Of a DNA stretch of 64,000 nt, positions 31,481 through 43,799 are shown piece after piece; within the stretch, counting starts at the first letter, position 1, and each line of letters starts with the position of its first letter. Both the position numbers and the translations under genes were made by a program. The notes below the pieces were generated by a model that was not told the origin of the DNA, did not search any database, and worked only from the letters and a program-made list of their open reading frames with translations. This DNA comes from Odontocerum albicorne (taxonomy: Eukaryota > Arthropoda > Insecta > Trichoptera > Odontoceridae): positions 27,697,556 through 27,761,555 of the forward strand of contig OX463849.1 of NCBI GenBank assembly GCA_949825065.1. Reading direction: 5' to 3'.

Positions 31481-32998
31481 ATTAACCTATCAAATATGGT
31501 AGCTTACCCAATTATTTTACAGTGAATTGTCAAATAAATAAATCTCTCTTCTTCCAGTTTATTATGCTCTCTACAAGACAGTTCTAATCATTGAACTTAA
31601 TCTTGCGAGCGATTTGACCGCACTGCAGAAAAAATACTACGCCACCATTTTTCAACTACTGTCATTTCTACTAGTAGACTCTTGGAATGATCTGTTGGTA
31701 GCAATCTTCACCAATTCTGTCCATTGTTGGCGATCTGCCCAATTATCGAAACTCATCTATTTTTCCTTGGATCACCAGTCTCTCCAGTGTGCCTCTCCGT
31801 CTGATAATATGGCCGATGTACTAAGAATTCGCATTTGTATAATAAAGAAACAATTAAAAACCCCTTAAACAATGTTTTATTCAAATAAAAATAATACAAT
31901 AACCAAAAAATCCTGCATTTCCTACCATAAGCCATATCAACACGTTATTGTACTTACGAAATGGAATATTTGATGACATGACATAGGAACGAGGATTTTT
32001 GTATCAGGATAGGACCACTAGACCAGTGCCGCGTTTGTGTAGACGGCGCCTCTAGGCAGTTGACAACTTGCCCTCCCCCCCCCTTTCCCAGATACATAAT
32101 AAAAAAATGCATACTCTTTCCGTTCCACATGATACCCTTTGATGATGAACTATTTCGCGCCACACAACAAACCACTACAGTTTACATCTTGATGTCTTCT
32201 CTGCAAATGCATCTGCGATATCATTGTCCATATTCAGGGTAATGTCTATTTTTTTTCAATAGTATAGCTAATGCGTTCAGTCTGTTTTGTTTTAGCATGA
32301 ATCTTAAATACATTTTTAATCGTTTCAATAATGAAAAACTCCATTCCTTGGAACCGTTGTTAATGGCGTACATAAATAAAATAATATAAATACTTGAATA
32401 AACAGTTACTTTTTTTATTGATTATTAGTTTGCTAAGCTGTAGCATTGAACAATCGAGGTTATCATTAAATTTTAAACATGAACTGTAGTGAACACACTT
32501 TTCCATAAAGCATTAATCTTAATCGTTCTTATACATATTTTTATAACCTATTTAAGAATCATTGGGTACCATTTTAGGCTTGGCGTTCCTATGCAAATGC
32601 CTTAGTTTGTCTGTTAGCAAACACGGCTCTGTTCAGAACTATGGGATCAGACAAAATCAGGTGTAAAGTGGAAAGACTCGTTTATTATTCAAACTCTTAT
32701 TCATTTGCTAACGTGACCTTCTGAATTCACGTGAGTGGATGAACGTTATAAACGTGGTTGGTTGGGATATTTATATAGTTGTTTTATTTTTATCTGATAT
32801 GCGTTTGTTTTACAAAGAGGCTCATTTTTTTTTTTGCTCCTGCAAAAGCTTCACGAGTTGAGGTCAACCAAAAGATTTGACTTGAAACTGTCATATTATA
32901 TTCAAAGCCTTAAATAGTCTGAGTTTTCTACATATAAATTTCAACTTAGTTTCAAAGTAAATTTTTAGTCAGTAAATATAGTCACAGTGACGACAAGA
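31481..32998. other. No gene recognised
   Basis: Unique-looking DNA with a C-rich run (CCCTCCCCCCCCCTTTCCC) at 32071-32089. The frame 31614-31868 carries no motif. The SINE-2-associated block (TTTGTATCAGGATAGGACCA) lies at about 31997. Confidence 0.4.
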
Positions 32999-33150
32999 TG
33001 ACTTCCGTGGCTTAGTTGGTAAGTTGCCACTCTTCTCGGGTTCGATACCCGTTGGTACCCATTTTATCACACATCATTCCAGTCTGTTTTTCACTTAAAG
33101 CCTATTTGACAGTATTGTACTTTACACAACGAAAGTGTAATAGAATAGTT
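32999..33150 (+). mobile_element. SINE-1 copy
   Basis: Head CTTCCGTGGCTTAGTTGGTA and TCGGGTTCGATACCCGTTGG (clear A and B boxes), shortened body, tail CACAACGAAAGTGTAATAGA. Confidence 0.8.
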
Positions 33151-33189
33151 AATATTATAATTAAATTCATCCAAAACCATAAAACCATG

Positions 33190-33610
33190 TCCCTTTTTGT
33201 CATACGTAGAGATGACAAATATCCACGTTTTTTTACCCATGCATATATTCATAGTCTCTTCCACATTCATACACCTCACCATACATGCTTTTCGGTTTCT
33301 TATACTTCTTAACTTTCTCACAGCTTTTTTATCATAGAGAATCATTATTTTAAGGAATTAAATGAACTTAAAATAGCAGATTTCCATGCTGGGGTAAACA
33401 AACAGAACAGAGCATCAGATGTTTTCTATCTCGACACACATACTCGTATATTATACCTCTTCCACATCCATACACCTTCTCGTACAGCTCCTACTACTTC
33501 TCTTACTTCTTACACTTCCTTCATTCAAAATATAATTTGATTAATCCAACCATACTTCCCTTGGTCTTCCTCGATTACATCTTCCACTCATATTTGTACT
33601 ACATATTTGT
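33190..33610 (-). mobile_element. LINE-A 3' region, two ends in tandem
   Basis: On the minus strand it repeats the arrangement at 11240-11845: RGRPREVWLD-like block, CTGTTTGTTTACCCCAGCAT terminus and a following second LINE-A tail ending at about 33190. Confidence 0.7.
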
Positions 33611-33814
33611 TTTATTAGTCTTATATAAATTAATATCATATTAAAATTATTTTATTGTAATAATCTAAACCTATATAGTGCACTAATGTTGATTAATGAA
33701 ATAATCTCACCCTGATGTTTATGATTTTACAGAAGTGATTTAATAATGTTTGCTTTTTTATATAATTATACTACTTATATACATACTATTATGCCATATC
33801 AGTGAGATACAGGC
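33611..33814. other. AT-rich spacer
   Basis: No feature recognised. Confidence 0.4.
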
Positions 33815-33985
33815 GAATTGTCCTCAGTGAGATACAGGCAAAAGCCTACTTTACTGGGGACACGACTAATGAAAGGCAACAAACCGAGATCCATTGAAAT
33901 TGTGTGTCCAAATTAAATTACCTGTTGTTTTTTGCAAATTATGTATAATTTATTGCCATGTGTAAATAAAATAAAATAAATATTC
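33815..33985 (+). repeat. R3 dispersed repeat
   Basis: Matches 60705-60870 over about 165 bases (GAGATACAGGCAAAAGCCTA… AATTGTGTGTCCAAATTAAA… CCATGTGTAAATAAAATAAA). The AATAAA-rich 3' end suggests a retroposed tail. No protein. Confidence 0.75.
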
Positions 33986-34129
33986 ATTTAAGGGTAGGCA
34001 TGAGGACGTCTTCCATTTACGTAGCTAATAAATATATATATTTATTTATAAATAAGTGACAAACGTGGCAGAGGAAGATGCCTCATCTCGTGTACCCGTT
34101 TCTCTTGTATCATATAGCTGTTTTCTAGC

Positions 34130-34190
34130 CCAAAACCTCCGAGCTGGATGACATACGTCTAACCAACAAGACCACGGAGGTCATCGCGAA
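34130..34190 (-). mobile_element. SINE-1 head fragment
   Basis: Minus strand: GACCTCCGTGGTCTTGTTGG, TTAGACG and CTCGGAGGTTTTGGG correspond to the tRNA-like head. The body is missing. Confidence 0.6.
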
Positions 34191-34819
34191 TTTAACATAA
34201 GTACTTTATTTTACAAAGTAATCAAATCAAACTATTTTCTTCCCTTCCTGCGTATTGCGATCATTTTTGGTTGCGGGATTATATTACAACAAAAAAACAA
34301 AAACTATCAAAAATTGGGGTGTTGTTTTGTATGTCATAAATTACTTCCTCTTTTCTGGTCAATTGTTCAAAACCCAATTCGAAAATAACCTTCAGACATG
34401 GAAAGGTTTGATTTTCAGTAATAGGCAAGTCATTTATAAAAGGAAACCTGGATCTGTATTCAAATTCAGCGTGGATTCCCTTTGCCCACACACACTACAG
34501 CCTCAACTAGCCATGTTTTTACATAATATATAAAAAGGAGTTGCTTTTAAATTATTGATGCTGAAAGAAACTGACTGAAGAAATTTCTTTAACCATTTTT
34601 ACTAACAATTTTAAAAAACTGAATTTCGTTCATTGATTATAAACGTGACCCTCATTGATTGTTTTCTTAAAAATATCCAAATCTGTAAACAAAATATCGA
34701 TTTCTGTTTTTATGTGTGTTGAATTAATGAATTATGCGAGTATGATTTTAATTTATATTTTTTCAAAACAAATATTTTTTTGAAGAAAAAATGAGCTTTA
34801 AGCTGATGTGTACATATAA
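34191..34819. other. No supported gene; frame 34255-34533
   Basis: The 92-codon plus-strand frame (RSFLVAGLYYNKKTKTIKNW…) is not recognisable, and an opposite-strand frame overlaps it. Confidence 0.3.
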
Positions 34820-35070
34820 AAAGAACGAATGACTAGCTCATTATACAAATTAGAAGAGGAAGGTATGCGAGTAAGATGTAGACCGAGAAAAACATGACTG
34901 GAGCAACTGAACCCGATTTTTAAAGAAAATAAAGTGAGAAGTAACAGAATTTTGTGCATGACGGTAAGTTCGAGTATGGAGGAAGCGAACATTTTGTATT
35001 TGAATAGAAAGTTTTGAAGATCTGTTATCTCTGCCTACTCTACAAGGGACACAGTGTGATGAAATGTATT
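34820..35070 (+). mobile_element. LINE-A C-terminus, strongly decayed
   Basis: Pieces RMCRVRCRPRKT-like, then SVISAYSTRDTV at the end, follow the LINE-A terminal order. Confidence 0.5.
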
Positions 35071-35119
35071 ATTTTTATGTTTGTTGTTATTTTTTAAGAA
35101 TCCTTCCGTACGTGATATG

Positions 35120-35215
35120 GCTCTGGGTCTTCTGAGCCCTGGCCTGTTTTAAAATAAAAATAATAAAAGGAAAATTTATATAGCACCATTTCACTCATCT
35201 AGAGTGCTCCAACTT
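35120..35215 (-). mobile_element. LINE-B 3'UTR fragment
   Basis: AATAATAAAAGGAAAATTTA and TCTAGAGTGCTCCAACTTGG read inverted match the ATT-rich LINE-B tail block. Confidence 0.5.
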
Positions 35216-35839
35216 GGGACTTTGTTCCACTGTTATTGGTAAGTTAAAAATATGTATTTTTATGTGTGGTAGGTAATAAGTATCAAGAACTTTTCTGATA
35301 ATTTTGATGTATGAATTATGTTAATGATTTTTGGTTCATTGTTTTTAATATTTAAATTTTCATATTCACTCGCACTATTATTTCTAAAATTTAATTCAAA
35401 TATTGTAGCTATTTTAATGGTCGAAATCGACTGAACAAATAAATCAACATATAACAAAAAATCGATTTAATGTATATCGTAACAGTAGATGTTGTCATAG
35501 TTATGGTTAAAAAAATACGTAAGTGAAAATAAATATTGTTGCCTTCACATATGTAAATTATTGTCGTAGGGTTTTTTTTTCAAGAAATATGAACGAAAGA
35601 AAAACAAAGCGAGTCATGAATTAGCGCAACACTAAAAAATATCGTAGCGTTTATTACATCATGTTCGAGGACATTCGTTATTCTGTTGACTTTCCTGTAT
35701 AATTTCTTAAAGAGCTTTGTCTATCGGGAATGCCAACACATTTTCTGTTTTATTTGAATCATACTTTTAAGAAACTTCGATATGCTTAAGTTTTTTTTAA
35801 CTTTATTTTGAAGAAGTTTTAATTTATTTATTTATTATA
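35216..35839. other. No recognisable feature
   Basis: AT-rich, with no repeat or coding signal recognised. Confidence 0.5.
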
Positions 35840-36060
35840 TATTGAAAATATGAGAAGAAGGCGTGTTAGAGGAAGCTCAAGAAAATTATGGTTGATTCAT
35901 ATGAATTATATTTTGAAAGAAGGAAATGTCAAAAGTCAGATAAATCATAAAAGTTGTATGCATGTAGACAAAGTAAAAAAGATGTGCTGCGATTTTAAAG
36001 TCTAACGTTTTGTTGTCTGTGCCTACCCTGACAGGAAAAACGCGTGATGAAATGTTTTTA
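35840..36060 (+). mobile_element. LINE-A 3' end
   Basis: Reads RRRRVRGSSRKLWLIHMNYI and, at the end, VCAYPDRKNA, with the usual stop after. Confidence 0.65.
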
Positions 36061-36235
36061 TGTAGTAAGGGTTCATCTTCACCTGACGAAGAAGTCGGAG
36101 GTCTTTGAAACAGGCTGTGAATTTACAAAAATAAAACAGTGATGAGTACGAAAAAAAAACAGATGCTTTAGGCTCTCGCGCGGTAGAAGTGAAACTTCTT
36201 AGCTCCTAGGAAAAGTTGATTTTATGCATTGCTTT

Positions 36236-36908
36236 TTTTCCATTTAATAAAAAAAATAAAAAATATATTTTTAAATATAAATAATAATAATTTAAATAAT
36301 TAATAATCATTTTAATAATAATATACGAGTAATACACTTAATAATATTAAATTTATATTTTTAATATTAAATTAATTCATATTTTTATGTTATTATTAAT
36401 TATTAAATTAATTATTTTTAAATCATTATTTATTTATTATTATAAAACTTATTTTTTATAATTTATAATATATTATTACTAATATTATAGTATTATATTA
36501 TAAATTTTTATATTATAATTAATTATAATATAATTATTAATATTATAATAACATGTGTATATACCACATATATGTTATTATATATTAAATGTAAATTATA
36601 TATTAAATAAATATGTAAATAAATAAAATAAAATAATTTAATGTACAATAAAATAAAATTAATAATCGTTAAATATATTATTATTAAAATAATATATAAC
36701 GAAAAATATATATTTTTTTTATTTTTAATAATTGTAATAATAAATAATAATTTTAATAAGAATGTAATGCACTTAATAATATTAAAATAATATTAATTAT
36801 TATTAATAATAAATCATTATTAATAATAAATAATTATTAAAATAATTAATTATAATTTATTAATAAATAAAATATTTGATAATAATAAAAAAATAATAAT
36901 ATAATACA
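36236..36908. repeat. About 670 bp of almost pure A/T
   Basis: Only a handful of G or C bases occur. Text is built of TAATAA/ATTATTAAT patches with many small inverted repeats. It is flanked by GCGCGGTAGAAGTGAAACTT (36177-36196) and, inverted, GTTTCACTTTTCGTGACG … CTACCGCGC (36909-36953), so it may be the interior of an element with imperfect inverted ends. Confidence 0.7.
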
Positions 36909-36959
36909 TCGTTTCACTTTTCGTGACGTTCAGGCCAATTTGCCCTACCGCGCCCATAG

Positions 36960-38479
36960 AAGTTCACTTCAAAAATAAGTATTTTATTTAAATGAATAAA
37001 CATTACCCAAAAGATCCAAAATATAGCCAATAAATAATTTAACATCATGAATAACATATATAAAGAAAAAGGAAGTTTAATTTATTCACATTGTTAAATT
37101 TCTCGCTTTTTTTGCCAAATTGGCTATTTTTTACAACAAACCTGAAAATCCTTTGACTTAGTTGCTTACATCGTTGAGTGAACTATTTATATAAGAGCTT
37201 TAATGAAAGAAAAACGTCATAAAAAATGGTTTTAAAATTAGAATAGAAACAAAATTATTTAAGATTAGAATGTAATAAACACAATAATATTCTCTGCAGG
37301 TAGGAAACATGAGGATAATTGGGATGTAAGATAAACAGGAAAATTCAGAAAAATTCTTGCTAATCACTATTTGGAAGACGCCAACAACTTTGAACATTTT
37401 CAACGAGAAGTGACGGGGTGGCGGGAAAGTGACAAGACATGTAATTGAAGTCGATTTCTTATCTTCGCATTAGTACGAAAAACCTTTTGCCGTTGTGGTC
37501 CTGTGGCATGGACCGGTCTGTCTCTTGGTATTAGAGATATCAACATTTATGATTGTACATGAACACTTCATACACTAAACTTAAAACCGAATATACTATA
37601 CGTTATTACTATCACATAATGTATCGTGTATCAAAAGGTCTACAAAGATATGTTTGTGGTTCGTCTTTCCTTGATAAGTGTTCATATGTTTTCCAGATTG
37701 CATCGATTGGGTAATGACTATGCTGCAGTCTCGGACATATTTGGTGACATTCTTAATGCCTTTAAAAATTCTCTTAAAAAGCATTTTATTTGTCTGAACC
37801 ATAAATCCTTATTTTTTTCTCACTAACTTTTCGAGATTTCTGTAAAAATATTAAAGTTTTGATGTGCTTTTTTATGTTGGAGTGGATTGATTGGGTGTAT
37901 ATATATTTTAATTATTATCTTAAATGATTTATTTTTGCTTTTTCTTTTGATTGCCTGAGCCTTGACCTGTCTCAGATTTGATTTTTTTTATATGCGATTG
38001 GCTGTTAGGTGTGTGCGTACGGTTTTTCGTTATTTTTTTCGTACATGATTCATCTAAACGCTTAAAATTTTTGTGACTAGTTGTATTTGTATTCATGCAT
38101 ACTCAAAATTTTAATCAAGAGTAATTCTCTTAGCATTTTTTTAATGGTTAATAAAATACCATATACTGTAAAAAATAATATGTTCTCCGCAGTAAGTATA
38201 ATCCTGCAGTTATATTGTTTGAACAGTCGATGGACATGGTTTTGCCTCCATTGACAAGGTTCGTATAACATGAATAAAATCACATACGAAACACATCGTG
38301 GAGTTCATATTTTGCTCCATCGTCAAAATTAATAACATCGAATTAGGAATGACCTCAAATTAGAAAAATCGTCCACGTATAATTTCTATTCCCTTTTTAC
38401 GAGTAGCCTTTAGTAGCGCTCTAATGGAATGAGATTACTCACTTTTCTAAAAGTACAGGTTATTAATTCAGACAAATTC
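36960..38479. other. No gene; small LINE-B remnant at 37485-37560
   Basis: GGTCCTGTGGCATGGACCGG and TTGGTATTAGAGATATCA match the VGPVVWNxLPLSIRDI region of LINE-B. The rest is unrecognised; frames at 37596-37826 overlap on both strands. Confidence 0.45.
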
Positions 38480-39165
38480 ACCCTCCCGACACGAAGCACC
38501 AGCCTTGTTGTTCTTATCTTGACAAAAATCTTTAACACTTCACATTCCGCTTTTTTCAGACAAACTTTTACATTAGATTAGATTCATGAATTTGTGCAAA
38601 TTAAACTTGACTAACTCTCTCGGATTTCAAAGAGAGAAAATCTACAATAGTTGTCTCGAGACTTGGCTGAGTGAAATTCTTGTTCTTTAAAATTCCTCTC
38701 CTCTATGAAGTTTGGCGATCATCATGACCATCTGACCTTTGAGGGAACCTGTTGATGGTGGATACTACTTCTCTAACTTTAGTCATCGGTCGCGAGATGT
38801 CATCATTCCCACATTACAAACCCATGAAACTCTCAGCATTTTTAATAGCGCCACATTTCAAACGGTTTTAGTTTCTTTGTGACAACCTGAGTGTGGGTAT
38901 TTATCCATATTCATGTTTCATGCTTCAATACTAAATAGAAATGCAGAGAAAATGTAGTAAACGAAAGTCGAGATAGAAATTCTAGTTGCAGAGGAGATAC
39001 TCCATTTTAAAAAGCATTTTTGTGGCATCTCCACTCTTAATTTGATCTCTTAACTGGTCCCATTGATCATTTAACCAGCTACCAAAATATTTTTATATTT
39101 GTGGACTCGCTCAACAATTGCATTATTATATTTGTAGTTAAGACGTCAACACTGTGGAAGTTTAA
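38480..39165 (-). mobile_element. LINE-F (RTE-like) RT C-terminal fragment
   Basis: Minus strand reads NAIVERVHKYKNILVAG (compare the ERVxxFKYLGS block of insect endonuclease-reverse transcriptases), then MPQKCFLKWSISSATRIS and LLKMLRVSWVCNVGMM (RMLRVSW block). Several stops and frame changes. Confidence 0.65.
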
Positions 39166-39363
39166 ATACATTGTAATTTGTTTAATAAAATACGTTTTTT
39201 TTTTTTCATTTAAGACGATAGTATAACTCTACCGGTATCAAGGTTGTCACTTCATCGTTAGGGGAGCACAAATAAGACTAAATTATGCCCGGGCTGGTAT
39301 CGCCAGACAATACAAACAGCGATGACACCATACGTTCTGAAGGTATCACCGCCACTTGCCTAA

Positions 39364-40048
39364 TGCCATGTTTACACGAGTTTAATACTTGTAATTAGTG
39401 CTTCTCACTCGCACTTGCATCCACGTGTAAACAAGCATATTAGTACTAAGCATTAGTAAATCTGGCAAGTGCAAGTGAATAGGAGGCCGACTTATTTACT
39501 AAGCGACAAGCAGCTACCACTACCACAATTCAACTAAGCACTTGTCGCTTGCAGAGTCATCTAAACAGCCGCGGCAAGTGTTTAGTAAAAAAATATTCTA
39601 GATGTGCAAGGGTGTGGTCTGAAAAACATCTGGTGTCCCCGTGGCTGGGCTCGCCCTATATTGGTGGGGTGTATTTTGGCCGGGGGGATGTTATTAGATG
39701 AGCCCAGACATTTTGATAGCTTCTGTCTTTAATGTATTCTCAGCAATTTATGTGTTCTTGAAGTATATTTAAATGTATTATGTACATACTATGTTGCTAT
39801 CAATAAACCTATATTTATTTATTAAATTGAAACGGCAAGTGAGCGCACGTGTTCGTTATTTTGTTGGTATTTGAACACATTTCTCAAAACAAAGCGGCGG
39901 CGGCGGTTGTCCATTCCGGACGCGTGTGGTGCTACTAATACCTCTTCCTAACACCAACGTGTAAATAATTTCTTCTTACTTGTCACTAACAAGCTTAGTA
40001 CAAACGATAAGTACTAATGATATGTACTAAGCTCGTGTAAATATGGCA
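39364..40048. mobile_element. Harbinger-like MITE with TAA duplication
   Basis: TIRs TGCCATGTTTACACGAGTTT… and inverted TGCCATATTTACACGAGCTT… are flanked by TAA on both sides (39361-39363; 40049-40051), the TWA target preference of PIF/Harbinger. Internal sub-repeats GCACTTGTCGCTTG/CAAGTG occur. No transposase. An R1 copy is inserted at 39604. Confidence 0.8.
39604..39830 (+). repeat. R1 dispersed repeat, third nesting level
   Basis: Starts at TGTGCAAGGGTGTGGTCTGA, contains CATCTGGTGTCCCCGTGGCT and GGTGGGGTGTATTTTGGCC, and ends GCTATCAATAAACCTATATT. R1 looks like a retroposed sequence with a 3' AATAAA. It recurs at 59540, 59868 and inverted at 19128 and 19608. Confidence 0.8.
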
Positions 40049-40476
40049 TAAGTCATTTCCTGCCTCCCTCCACCCACAGCTCCCAAACCGATATTGTAAA
40101 CGTTAGATGCGTCTAATCTGTCGGTGCCAACCCGGGCAAAATTCAGTCTGGTTTGTACTCCCCTGACAATAAGGTGAAAGGTTTGATACCGGTAGTCATA
40201 ATATTATCTAAAGTAGAAAAAAAACAATGTTACAAAAAACACATTTTTTAATTGTATTATTCATATCAAGACGAACCATTATCTATTTTACTGACATAGA
40301 TTTCGTCTTCGATATGTTCATTCTCAAGCATCTCTTATTAAAAGCCATGTTAACTCTCTCTAGTAACATTAATAGACTCTGTAAATTATATTAAAGTGCT
40401 GGTAATATACACTTCGTTGCAGATCTAAGCATTACACTCTTAATAGTTTTATCACCAAAATCACAATTGTTTGAAA

Positions 40477-40896
40477 CAGCGGCGGCTGGCCCCAAGGTGC
40501 GCCGGTGCGCTGAGCACCAACGCACCTCGAGACGCTGAGCGAATATGAAATATCGCTGTCTCACGGTTTACTGTATGTATCTTTCTGCCTTATATGAATC
40601 TGCGTTTCCGTCCGGTGCGTATTGGAGATCGCTCCGGTAGTATTGGCAAACTTGGCCGGTCAATTTGAAAAGAATATTTTTTTAAATTTTACTTTAAATT
40701 TTTTTGAATTTTCACTTAAATAAAAATACTCGTACTATTTGTCAGTATTCTTATACATATTTAATACATACAAACATTTTTGCAAGTCAGGTTTGCGAAT
40801 ATATAATTTTATTATTGCGAATTATTTCTCCGGGTCAGCTCACCAAGCTTATTGCGAATTATTTCTCCGGGTCAGTCCTGACCAGCCGCGCCGCTG
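40477..40896. mobile_element. hAT-type MITE with perfect 8-bp duplication
   Basis: GTTTGAAA flanks both ends (40469-40476; 40897-40904). TIRs CAGCGGCGGCTGG and inverted CAGCGGCGCGGCTGG. Interior 390 bp without transposase, with a direct repeat of ATTGCGAATTATTTCTCCGG (40815 and 40851). Confidence 0.9.
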
Positions 40897-40904
40897 GTTT
40901 GAAA

Positions 40905-41384
40905 TAAGAGATTAGGTTTCTACTCCGTTACGAAAGGTCTCCTAATGATCACCAACAACTCAGAACACGTCTTAATTTCTATAGCCTTTAGCAATATTAT
41001 GTCCACGGGCCGCAAGGTGTTTTCATACAATTTGATTGCGTGACAATAACTAATCTCCCTTCCACATCACAATCAGCAGTTGCGCTGGTTCGTCAGCGCT
41101 GAATTCCTTACGGGCTGTCGCCATTACTGTTGTGGATGCCACAATAAAGGTTCTGGAAGTACAAGGCCACGGAATTGCTTCTAATTTGTGCTCAACTTTG
41201 AGAGTCTGTAGATTGTTGATAGCGATAAGAGACTAATTTGTATTCAAAGAATCGTTAACAGAGTTGGATTAATGTAGGAACAAAATTAAAGTTTTTTTTT
41301 TTTAATTTCATTTGATTCATTTACACAGTCCATTTCAGATAATCTATATTTGTAATGTGAATATGTTGAACAGCGTATGTATCG
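40905..41384. other. No recognisable feature
   Basis: Moderate GC, no repeat match in the window and no open frame. Possibly unique intron sequence. Confidence 0.4.
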
Positions 41385-41570
41385 TATTGTATTACACTTT
41401 CGTTCTATGCGGGTGTATTGCGATGTATCAATCTTTGCTTACCAATCAGATATAAATTGACGAGGTCTTAAGTGAACACAAGAACGCGACACCTTTTTTT
41501 TAAATTGCAACCGAACTCCCCAAGTTCGGAGACAGGCGTTTTACAAATTAGACCTCGAAGGTTGTCACAT
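41385..41570 (-). mobile_element. SINE-1 copy
   Basis: Minus strand: head AACCTTCGAGGTCTAATTTG and AGTTCGGTTGCAATT, body, tail ending CGAAAGTGTAATACAATACG. Confidence 0.65.
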
Positions 41571-41749
41571 GAGGAAGTCGCATTTTCTTCGATTTCATTT
41601 ATCGAGTTTTCGAGATTTAGGATCCATTGTTAATTTCAGGTTTGAAAATCCCTTTTATGAACCACTTGCTAATTTTGAGTTCTTTTTCATGTGTTCACAT
41701 ATAAATATGTACATATATACAAATATATACATAGTAAGTGCTGCAAAAT

Positions 41750-42430
41750 CCAAAGTCATGGTAATAGAAAGTTGTAAAAGGAAAAGTATTAGAGCAAGTA
41801 AAACAATTCTGCTATTTAGGTAGTATTTTCTTAGATAATTGGAGAGTTACGACTTATATCAAACAGCTTGTAGGTATAGAAAATATAGTCAATGGTGCAC
41901 TAAAATATATATACTCGAAACAAAAGATGATTTTAGTACCAACTTTGATGTATTGGAGTGAAACGCGGACGTGAAATAAGACTGAAAATTGCACAAATAA
42001 GCCCTGTAGAAATGCGTGCACTTAGATACTGATACACGGAGTGACAATGTATATGTATGAAAATATATGGAATAAAGTGATTGGGGATGAATGTTAACTT
42101 AAGGCTGATGTGTTGAATAAGATGAAGAAGAGCACTCTGAGATGGTGTGGGCACGTGGAACGAATGAATGAAGAAAGACTAACAAAAAAATATACAATGC
42201 AAGTGTGAGTAAACTGCGTTGTAGAGGAAGACCAAAGAAGGTATATTTGGATTAAGTGCATTTTGAAAGAAGTGCATTTTATAAGGAAATATAAAAAGTT
42301 AGAGAAATCGTAGGAGCTGTATGAGAAGGTTTATTGATGTAGAAGAGACGAAATATGTGTATTGCGATATGAAAGTTTGAGGTTCTCTTCTCTCTGCACA
42401 CACCGACAGGGAGACGGCATGATGGTATAT
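41750..42430 (+). mobile_element. LINE-A, longest decayed C-terminal copy
   Basis: Follows the family from AKSKVMVIESCKRK through the FRYLGSIF-like block (41810), the FDVL…NADVK block, MRWCGHVERMNEERL-equivalent and CRGRPKKVYLD to the end GDGMMVYM (42425). Frame shifts and stops throughout. Confidence 0.7.
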
Positions 42431-42839
42431 ATGTACGTACATATATATCAAATTTTACTTTTTCGAGATATTGGTCTATCGGAATTGACTTTTCGGGACA
42501 TTGGTTCATCGGAAAGTTGGCCCCTGTGGGATAATAAACCCAAATCTCTTGGAAGCAGCTGCAACTGAACGTAACTAAACTACGTATTCAAAGTGCGCGC
42601 GTTAGTTATCTCAGAGCAGACACTCAGCCAAATGAGATATTGATACATTTCTGTAAGACCTAATTAATTTCAAACAATTTACTTTTTAGGAGTTCACAAG
42701 AGAAGTTAAGTGATTTTTGAAAGAAAATTAGAATTATTGAACCTTTGTCAGATTTATGTTATATTATTACAGTTTCATTTAAAATGCTATTTTATTTATT
42801 AATTTGCTTATAAACGGTACAAAGTATCTTATAAAAATA
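42431..42839. other. No recognisable feature
   Basis: A short direct repeat (TTTTCGAGATATTGGTCTAT / TTTTCGGGACATTGGTTCAT) at 42461 and 42488. Nothing else. Confidence 0.5.
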
Positions 42840-43495
42840 ATACATATCCTCACGCCGTGTCCCTTGCAGAGATATATTTAAAAAGTTATATCCATGCACA
42901 CAACTATAGCCTCCCCCACACTCATATATTATTCATACTTTTCACTTAAACTTATTTCAGAATCTGATTCATTTGTTCCACCCACGTTTTATTATGTCTA
43001 ACTCTTCCACGCACATCTGCATTGTATACTCACTTACTTATTCTTTCATCATTCATTTTCTTCATATTTCTAAACATCTTAAAGTTCCTTTCTTCATCTT
43101 ACTATAAACATCCAGCTTATCTATGTATTCGTTTCTAACGTCTACATTTCACCTTCTTTAAAGCATTGACACTCCACAAGTTTTTCTTAGTGTACACATC
43201 TCAACAGCATTTATCTTACTCTTATCCTTCTTCTTCCAAATCCAAGTTTTAATTCCATACATCAAGGTGGGCACCAACACACTATTATTTATTGTTTTTT
43301 TTATTTTTTTTTTATTATTGCGTATTTGTTCTATCTACATAACGTTAAATGCTCCATTTAGCTTGTTCCCTGTCGCCATTTCAATGTCCCTTGTACTCGC
43401 CCATCATACATCAATATACTGCCCATATAACAGAACTCATTAATCTGCTCCAGTTTTTCTAAGTTTCCATCTTCCTATAATCATAAACAACTGAA
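42840..43495 (-). mobile_element. LINE-A-related RT C-terminal copy
   Basis: Minus strand: GNLEKLEQINEFCYMG, KTWIWKKKDKSKINAVEMCT, VDVRNEYIDKLDVYSKMKKG, then VRHNKTWVEQMNQILK. Diverged sister of LINE-A; interrupted by stops and a T-rich run at 43290-43315. Confidence 0.7.
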
Positions 43496-43799
43496 TGTCA
43501 TAAAAAATATCACAAACCTTAAAACTAATATATGAAAGAGATGATTAACAATTAGAATAGAACCTGAAGTACCTGGTTAAATAACGGACGTAGTTAGACT
43601 ACACCACGAAATTTATCAGAAATTCAGCAACGATTAACGATACATTTAAAAATAAATATTTTTTCAGTTTTCACATCGAGAGTGATGATTTATCTACCAA
43701 TAATGTTCAGGGATTTGTGATCAAGAGTTTTTAGAGCATTTGATGAAGGCTCTATTTTGAGACCTTTTTATAATTCACTTGTTAGTAATATTATAGATT
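43496..43799. other. No recognisable feature
   Basis: AT-rich spacer. Confidence 0.4.

Larger units (their letters stand above)
39171..40240. mobile_element. Penelope-like derivative with inverted ends, hosting a MITE
   Basis: The left end (TTGTAATTTGTTTAATAAAA… inverted CTACCGGTATCAAGG block, 39228-39268) and right end (CTCCCCTGACAATAAGGTGA…, 40160-40200) are inverted versions of the shared terminus. Sequence between matches the 3' coding end at 16900-17080 (compare GTTCTGAAGGTATCACCGCC and CTCCACCCACAGCTCCC). It is split by the Harbinger-like MITE. Confidence 0.6.
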
